Below are positions 57,815 to 64,000 of a stretch of DNA of 64,000 nt, piece after piece. A model generated the notes under the pieces. The model was not told the origin of the DNA, made no database searches, and saw only the letters and a program-made list of their open reading frames with translations. Every line of letters starts with the position of its first letter. The first letter of the stretch is position 1. The translations under genes and the position numbers were made by a program. The DNA comes from Mesorhizobium prunaredense (GTDB lineage Bacteria > Pseudomonadota > Alphaproteobacteria > Rhizobiales > Rhizobiaceae): contig NZ_FTPD01000006.1 in NCBI RefSeq assembly GCF_900156895.1, positions 365,667 to 429,666 of the forward strand, in the 5' to 3' direction.

Positions 57815-59512
57815 TTAGCTGCCCTGCTTCTTCAGCGCGGCACCCAGGATGTCGCCCAGCGAAGCGCCGGAGTCGGTCGAGCCGTACTGGGCAACCGCTT
57901 CCTTCTCTTCGGCGATTTCCAGCGCCTTGATCGAGACCTGCAGCTTGCGGGTCTTCTTGTCGAAGGCGATGACGCGGGCGTCGACCTTCTGGCCGACCGT
58001 GAAGCGCTCGGGGCGCTGCTCGTCGCGGTCACGGCTGAGGTCGGAGCGCTTGATGAAGGTCTCGATGCCGCTGTCGACCAGCCGCACTTCCAGGCCGCCA
58101 TCCTTGACGCCGGTGACCTCGCAGGTGACGACCGCGTTCTTGCGCAGTTCGCCTGAAGTCGCCGCCTCGCCGGCCGTATCCTTGGCCAGCTGCTTGATGC
58201 CGAGCGAGATGCGCTCCTTGTCGATGTCGACGTCGAGCACCTGCGCCTTGACCATGTCGCCGCGATTGTACTCCTCGATCACCTGCTCGCCCGGACGGGT
58301 CCAGTCGAGGTCGGAAAGATGGACCATGCCGTCGACATCGCCTTCGAGGCCGATGAACAGGCCGAACTCGGTCTTGTTCTTGACCTCGCCCTCGACCTGG
58401 CTGCCGACCGGATGGCTGCTGGCGAAAGCCTGCCACGGGTTCTCGAGCGTCTGCTTGAGGCCGAGCGAAATGCGGCGCTTGGCCGGATCGACCTCGAGCA
58501 CCACCACGTCGACTTCCTGCGTCGTCGACAGGATCTTGCCGGGATGCACGTTCTTCTTCGTCCACGACATTTCTGAAACGTGGATGAGGCCCTCGATGCC
58601 CGGCTCCAGCTCGACGAACGCGCCGTAGTCGGTGATGTTGGTAACGGTGCCCTTGATCTTCTTGCCGATCGGGAATTTCGTTCCGATCTCGGACCACGGA
58701 TCGCTCTCGAGCTGCTTCATGCCGAGCGAAATGCGGTGGGTTTCCTGGTTGATGCGGATGATCTGCACCTTGACCGTCTGGCCGATGTTGAGGATTTCGG
58801 TCGGATGGTTGACGCGGCGCCATGCCATGTCGGTGACATGCAGCAGGCCGTCGATGCCGCCGAGGTCGACGAACGCACCATAGTCGGTGATGTTCTTGAC
58901 GACGCCTTCGACCACCTGGCCCTCTTCGAGGTTCTGCACGATTTCCGAACGCTGTTCGGCGCGGCTCTCCTCGAGCACGGTGCGGCGCGACACCACGATG
59001 TTGCCGCGGCGGCGATCCATCTTGAGGATCTCGAAAGGCTGCGGATTGTGCATCAGCGGCGAGACGTCGCGGATCGGGCGGATGTCGACCTGGCTGCGCG
59101 GCAGGAAGGCCACGGCGCCGTCGAGATCGACGGTGAAGCCGCCCTTGACCTGGTTGAAGATGACGCCTTCGACGCGCTCGCCCTTGGTGAACTTCTCTTC
59201 GAGCCGGACCCAGCTCTCTTCGCGGCGTGCCTTTTCACGGGAAAGCATCGCTTCGCCAAGCGCGTTCTCGATGCGCTCGACATAGACTTCGACCGTGTCG
59301 CCGACCTTAAGCGTCGAATCCTTGCCCTTGACGCCGAATTCCTTCAGCAGCACGCGACCTTCGACCTTGAGGCCGACGTCGATGATTGCCATGTCCTTTT
59401 CGATCGCAGTGATCGTGCCCTTGACGACTTGGCCTTCGCCGGAATGGCCGGCGGAAAATGATTCTTCGAGCAGGCTCGCGAAATCATCGCGAGTGGGATT
59501 TGCAACTGACAT
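57815..59512 (-). CDS. rpsA: 30S ribosomal protein S1
   Basis: A 565-residue S1 with six S1 OB-fold repeats, recognised by recurring units such as '[24 protein letters not shown]'-type stretches ('[18 protein letters not shown]', '[27 protein letters not shown]', '[26 protein letters not shown]'). It binds mRNA leaders on the 30S subunit. The ATG at 59512 has AGGAGAAAC just before it. It is the last gene of the aroA-cmk-rpsA block on the minus strand and ends at the bidirectional terminator. Confidence 0.97.
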   Translation of the reverse strand: MSVANPTRDDFASLLEESFSAGHSGEGQVVKGTITAIEKDMAIIDVGLKVEGRVLLKEFGVKGKDSTLKVGDTVEVYVERIENALGEAMLSREKARREESWVRLEEKFTKGERVEGVIFNQVKGGFTVDLDGAVAFLPRSQVDIRPIRDVSPLMHNPQPFEILKMDRRRGNIVVSRRTVLEESRAEQRSEIVQNLEEGQVVEGVVKNITDYGAFVDLGGIDGLLHVTDMAWRRVNHPTEILNIGQTVKVQIIRINQETHRISLGMKQLESDPWSEIGTKFPIGKKIKGTVTNITDYGAFVELEPGIEGLIHVSEMSWTKKNVHPGKILSTTQEVDVVVLEVDPAKRRISLGLKQTLENPWQAFASSHPVGSQVEGEVKNKTEFGLFIGLEGDVDGMVHLSDLDWTRPGEQVIEEYNRGDMVKAQVLDVDIDKERISLGIKQLAKDTAGEAATSGELRKNAVVTCEVTGVKDGGLEVRLVDSGIETFIKRSDLSRDRDEQRPERFTVGQKVDARVIAFDKKTRKLQVSIKALEIAEEKEAVAQYGSTDSGASLGDILGAALKKQGS

Positions 59513-59716
59513 AGTTTCTCCTGGAATGCCCCGCATCTCAAGCGGGGCGGGCGCCGTGGGTTAGCGTTGCGTTGGCCTGCCGGCGTTCCGGGCTCCAAAA
59601 AAGCCCTTGGCCGCCTAAGCGGCAATTCCGGCGCATGAAGAATGCTGGCAGGCTGGTTCGTGCCCGATATGGGTACCTTTTCGCCGCCGGCAATCGGCAA
59701 CGGCAGGAAACCCGGC

Positions 59717-60364
59717 TCAGGCTTTGTTTCTCTTGGCCAGAACGTCGTCGATGATCGCCTTGGCCGCCAGGAACGCGGCTTCTATAGCCATTTCCGACGT
59801 GTCGAGCAAGTGCGCGTCGGCGGCCGGCTTCAGCGGCGAGTCGGCGCGACCCATGTCGCGCTCGTCGCGGCGCAGGATATCGGCGAGGATTTCGTTGAAA
59901 TCGGCGTTACCGCCGATGCTCTCGATCTCGGTCAGCCTGCGTTGTGCCCGCACCTCGGCGCTCGCCGTCACATAGAGTTTTATGTCGGCGTCGGGACAGA
60001 CGACGGTGCCGATGTCGCGGCCGTCGAGCACGGCGCCCGGCGGTCCCTTGGCGAATTCGCGCTGCTTTTCAACCAGTATGCGCCGCACCGACGGGAACAC
60101 GGCCACTTTCGAAGCCGCTTCGCCGACCGCATGCGCCGACAGCATCGACCGGTCGAGGTTGGCCAGGTCGACCTGCCGGGCAGCGGTCTCGGCGGCCGAG
60201 ACATTGTCGAGCGGCAGGCCGAGCCGAAGCAGCGCATGGGCAACCGCGCGGTAGGTAAGGCCTGTGTCGAGCAGGTTCAGCCGGTAGTGGTCGGCCAGCC
60301 TTCGCGCCAGCGTGCCTTTGCCGGCGCCGGCGGGTCCGTCGATGGCGATGGTGAAGGGTTTCAT
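59717..60364 (-). CDS. cmk: Cytidylate kinase
   Basis: A 215-residue kinase phosphorylating CMP and dCMP. P-loop '[18 protein letters not shown]' (8-25), '[16 protein letters not shown]' (substrate), '[24 protein letters not shown]' and '[25 protein letters not shown]' are all typical. The ATG at 60364 starts the family homology; GAGG lies upstream. rpsA follows 204 bp downstream. Two unrelated membrane-protein genes separate it from aroA. Confidence 0.95.
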   Translation of the reverse strand: MKPFTIAIDGPAGAGKGTLARRLADHYRLNLLDTGLTYRAVAHALLRLGLPLDNVSAAETAARQVDLANLDRSMLSAHAVGEAASKVAVFPSVRRILVEKQREFAKGPPGAVLDGRDIGTVVCPDADIKLYVTASAEVRAQRRLTEIESIGGNADFNEILADILRRDERDMGRADSPLKPAADAHLLDTSEMAIEAAFLAAKAIIDDVLAKRNKA

Positions 60365-60400
60365 ACGAACCTCGGGTATCGCCAACGTCAAGCTTGGAAC

Positions 60401-61015
60401 TTACTGCTGCTCAGGGTGTGCAACATTTTTTCTGCGGCGGCGTTCTTTCAAAAAAGTAGCAAAAACGACGTACGAAATAATGGCGAAAAATAGAAGCGCG
60501 ATCGGATGCAGCCTACCGGTCGGGTCATAGCTTTCGAGGTCCAGGAGTTTCGCGATCAAGCCGAAAACGCTCGAAGCGAAGACGAATCCGGCAAACCAGG
60601 TCCCGATGATCAGGTGGAAACTGCTCTGATTTTGCCATAGCGATGTAAATCTCACCGAAGCGGGGACGTGAGCCGGTAATTCAAGCTGACGTGGAGCTCG
60701 GTCCAAAATCTTCGCTATTCTCTGTGTCGCGTTAACAATCGCGTACACGCATAAAATGGTGGCCACCAGGCCAAAGAGTATCGGCATCTCAGGCGGTATC
60801 TGGCCCTTTGCGAACAGGAAAACAAGAACAGCACCAAGGGCCAAAAACACAAACGGCAGCAACAGACGTGTGCCGTTGAGCCGCTGGATTTCTTCGAGTT
60901 GCTCGGAGGTCAAGATCGACGCTGGAGTTTGCGGCCCTCGCCAATACGCGACCTTGCCGTCTCCCACGCCCTTCGCTACGCGAAGCTTTCCGTTGACCAG
61001 GAACAACTTGCTCAA
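60401..61015 (-). CDS. Hypothetical membrane protein inserted between cmk and aroA (1)
   Basis: A 204-residue protein with TM segments at about 50-70, 78-95, 135-158 and 172-188, and a basic C-terminal 'KERRRRKNVAHPEQQ'. No known family is recognised. The best start is TTG at 61015 (GGGTGG upstream). Codon use and base composition are more AT-rich than in cmk or aroA, suggesting separate ancestry. It follows the second insert gene by 24 bp, so the two are probably one unit. Confidence 0.6.
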   Translation of the reverse strand: MSKLFLVNGKLRVAKGVGDGKVAYWRGPQTPASILTSEQLEEIQRLNGTRLLLPFVFLALGAVLVFLFAKGQIPPEMPILFGLVATILCVYAIVNATQRIAKILDRAPRQLELPAHVPASVRFTSLWQNQSSFHLIIGTWFAGFVFASSVFGLIAKLLDLESYDPTGRLHPIALLFFAIISYVVFATFLKERRRRKNVAHPEQQ

Positions 61016-61039
61016 GCCACCCGTGTTACAACGCCATCA

Positions 61040-61402
61040 TTAACGCGAAACGGGCCGCGCAAATGCCCTAAGCAGATAGAATATCCATCCTAGCGCATGG
61101 CTGAAAAAATACACGCTGAGGATCGCATAGCCGCCCATTACGAAAAAAATCGCATTTGAGGGCATTGCGACTTGGATCAGTTCAAGCACCCACCCGAAAT
61201 GCAAACCGTATGTGCAACCTATCGGTCCACAGGAAGAGCCCAAACTTGGAATGGTAAGTGCGGCCCAAAATGCCGCGATCAAACCGAAGCGCGCGAATGA
61301 ATAATTCCCCTCGTTGATCATCTTGGCCACGGATATGGCCTTTGTAATGATCAAAACGACACCCGCTACGATGGCAATCAAAATCGAGGCTAGGATGTTC
61401 AT
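61040..61402 (-). CDS. Hypothetical membrane protein inserted between cmk and aroA (2)
   Basis: A 120-residue protein starting 'MNILASILIAIVAGVVLIIT' with three or four hydrophobic segments and a central 'SLGSSCGPIGCTYGLHFG' with two cysteines. GGGGAGA precedes the ATG (a GTG lies at 61414). No family is recognised. It and the downstream gene form a small AT-richer pair inside the otherwise conserved aroA-cmk interval. Confidence 0.6.
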   Translation of the reverse strand: MNILASILIAIVAGVVLIITKAISVAKMINEGNYSFARFGLIAAFWAALTIPSLGSSCGPIGCTYGLHFGWVLELIQVAMPSNAIFFVMGGYAILSVYFFSHALGWIFYLLRAFARPVSR

Positions 61403-61488
61403 GGCTCTCCCCACTGTTCGCTCGACCTTGACGGGCCGGCCTTAAAGAACAATTGAGTTGATAGCCAAATTTGACGACAATCCTGGGT

Positions 61489-62952
<1,464 letters not shown>

Positions 62953-63043
62953 TCAACGCGCGGATTTGTGACCTTGGCTTTAGGCTTTGACAGCGCCGTA
63001 AACTGTGGTTATGGGGACCAAACTTTCATCGACGAGGCTTGCT

Positions 63044-63430
63044 GTGGCAAAACCCGAACTTGGCACCAAACGCATCGACCCCGAGACGGGTCAAAAATTC
63101 TATGACCTGAACAAGGATCCGATCGTCTCGCCCTATACCGGCAAGAACTATCCCCGCTCTTATTTCGAGGAAGGCAAGACTGCCGCCCCTGAGGAGGAAG
63201 AGGAAGTTGCCGAGAAGGAAGTCGACGCCGAGGAGGAAGAGGGCGTCGAGGTCGTCTCGCTCGAAGAGGCGGACGAGGATGCGAAACCCGACGATCTTCC
63301 CGATCTCGGCGATGACGAGGACGATGTGGACCTCGGCGACGACGACGATACCTTCCTCGCCGACGAAGAGGAAGAGGACGACGATGTCGCCGACATGATC
63401 GGCGTCGGCGACGACGACGACGAAGTCTGA
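63044..63430 (+). CDS. TIGR02300-family acidic protein
   Basis: A 128-residue protein. The N-terminal 40 residues 'KPELGTKRIDPETGQKFYDL' and 'NKDPIVSPYTGKNYP' are the conserved TIGR02300 core. The rest is an acidic tail of Glu and Asp runs (over half acidic from residue 55 on). The GTG at 63044 has GAGG upstream and gives the family N-terminus; an ATG at 63011 would add 11 residues. Function unknown. It is divergent from aroA and precedes tRNA-Ala, a common alphaproteobacterial layout. Confidence 0.85.
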   Translation: MAKPELGTKRIDPETGQKFYDLNKDPIVSPYTGKNYPRSYFEEGKTAAPEEEEEVAEKEVDAEEEEGVEVVSLEEADEDAKPDDLPDLGDDEDDVDLGDDDDTFLADEEEEDDDVADMIGVGDDDDEV

Positions 63431-63494
63431 TCCGGCCTCTCACACAGTGCCCGCCGACTTTCGCGGGGTCTTGATAAAAAGCGGCTCTTAAAGG

Positions 63495-63523
63495 CTTGAT
63501 ATTGACGGAAGGCGGGGTTAGAA
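63495..63523 (+). promoter_or_regulatory. Candidate promoter of tRNA-Ala
   Basis: CTTGAT (63495-63500), a 17-bp spacer and TTAGAA (63518-63523), about 78 bp before the mature tRNA end. The match to alphaproteobacterial housekeeping promoters is fair. Confidence 0.4.
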
Positions 63524-63600
63524 GCCGCCTGCACTAACGGCGCGGTCTCAACCCGCGCCGGATCTCTTCGCCGGTAACGGCGCCGGTAGACTGCCGGAGT

Positions 63601-63676
<76 letters not shown>

Positions 63677-63798
63677 AAAGTTCCACAGTGTTTTCAACTA
63701 GTTAACCTCCAGCCCTTCGGGGCCATCTTCCCTTGCAGGCTCTCTGGGCACCGCCGGGGCACCGCCAGACGCTTTCTCGACCTAAAAAAATGTTTTGC

Positions 63799-63840
63799 CC
63801 GGTGGCCGAGTGGTTTAAGGCAAAGGTCTTGAAATTTGAG
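63799..63840 (+). pseudogene. tRNA-Ser-like 5' remnant
   Basis: CCGGTGGCCGAGTGGTTTAA then GGCAAAGGTCTTGAAA matches the D-arm and anticodon-side sequence of a class II tRNA-Ser (UGA), but no matching anticodon stem, T-arm or acceptor end follows. It is best read as a truncated copy. The rest of 63677-64000 shows no gene I can support. Confidence 0.5.
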
Positions 63841-64000
63841 CTTCGCAAGTCGCTCACCAATTCATCCCCGGAACGGGTTGCGGTCTGTTTTTGGTTGGCA
63901 CAGCAGGTCCGCGGGTACGCGTCAGGCCTGTCGCATGAAATGTGCGGTATCGCCCCCCCGCCGCAGCGACAGCCTTCGCTATTCCTTCTTGTCGACCAGC

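Noticed and set aside
63179..63430. GAGGAA/GACGAC run looking like a simple-sequence repeat
   Set aside because: It encodes the acidic tail of the TIGR02300 protein and is expected for that family.

Overview
The window is a GC-rich chromosomal stretch of an alphaproteobacterium, most likely a rhizobial member of Phyllobacteriaceae such as Mesorhizobium. The pointers are the aroA-cmk-rpsA block with a CP4-like class II EPSP synthase, a PuuD-type urate hydroxylase, a split pntAA/pntAB/pntB transhydrogenase, an aa3-type oxidase subunit IV, a fused indolepyruvate oxidoreductase of about 1160 residues, and several rhizobial-type intergenic palindromes. The genus is inferred from these features, not from a database search. 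No prophage, intact insertion sequence, CRISPR array or rRNA operon was seen; mobile-element traces are only scars.

Region 1 (1-9.8 kb) is purine catabolism. It holds xdhA (cut by the window edge), xdhB and xdhC, then a LysR regulator divergent from puuD-guaD-(UPF0303/HbpS-like)-glycerate kinase. Xanthine dehydrogenase and guanine deaminase feed urate, PuuD oxidises urate at the membrane, and glycerate kinase can collect the glyoxylate-derived end product. xdhC carries an in-frame palindromic repeat. Region 2 (9.8-16 kb, minus strand) holds UdgX, a glutamine-synthetase-like ligase with a class III aminotransferase, a WD40 protein and a His-rich CobW GTPase. Region 3 (16-22.4 kb) is mostly regulators (MarR, AraC, LacI) with small metabolic genes, an EamA transporter scar and a CtrA-type site. 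Region 4 (22.4-28.4 kb) is a TakP-like TRAP system whose binding protein lies opposite its membrane subunits, a zinc alcohol dehydrogenase and an orphan LivH-like permease.

Region 5 (28.5-40.6 kb, plus strand) holds a CGNR regulator with an overlapping lipoprotein gene, the indolepyruvate oxidoreductase, a membrane GGDEF-EAL protein followed by a FeeM/LuxI-like acyl-amino-acid synthase, two small membrane proteins and the transhydrogenase operon. Region 6 (40.6-49.5 kb) holds a recombinase scar, BioY with DUF1284, a membrane alpha/beta hydrolase, gyrB, a cytochrome P450, an NDUFA9-like protein and a frameshifted doxX.

Region 7 (49.7-57.6 kb) looks like a guanidino-compound (arginine-type) catabolic island. 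A minus-strand unit holds an Ldh2-type reductase and a complete polar amino acid ABC transporter. It faces a plus-strand unit with an amidinohydrolase-fold enzyme that overlaps a 2-ketoarginine-decarboxylase-like ThDP enzyme, followed by an SDR. Region 8 (57.7-64 kb) is core: a strong bidirectional terminator, rpsA, cmk, two intruding membrane-protein genes, aroA, a TIGR02300 acidic protein, tRNA-Ala(GGC) and a tRNA-Ser-like remnant.

The best candidates for something new are the guanidino island (49.7-57.6 kb), the palindrome translated inside xdhC, the FeeM-like synthase beside the c-di-GMP protein, and the inverted-repeat operator region at about 42.1 kb.
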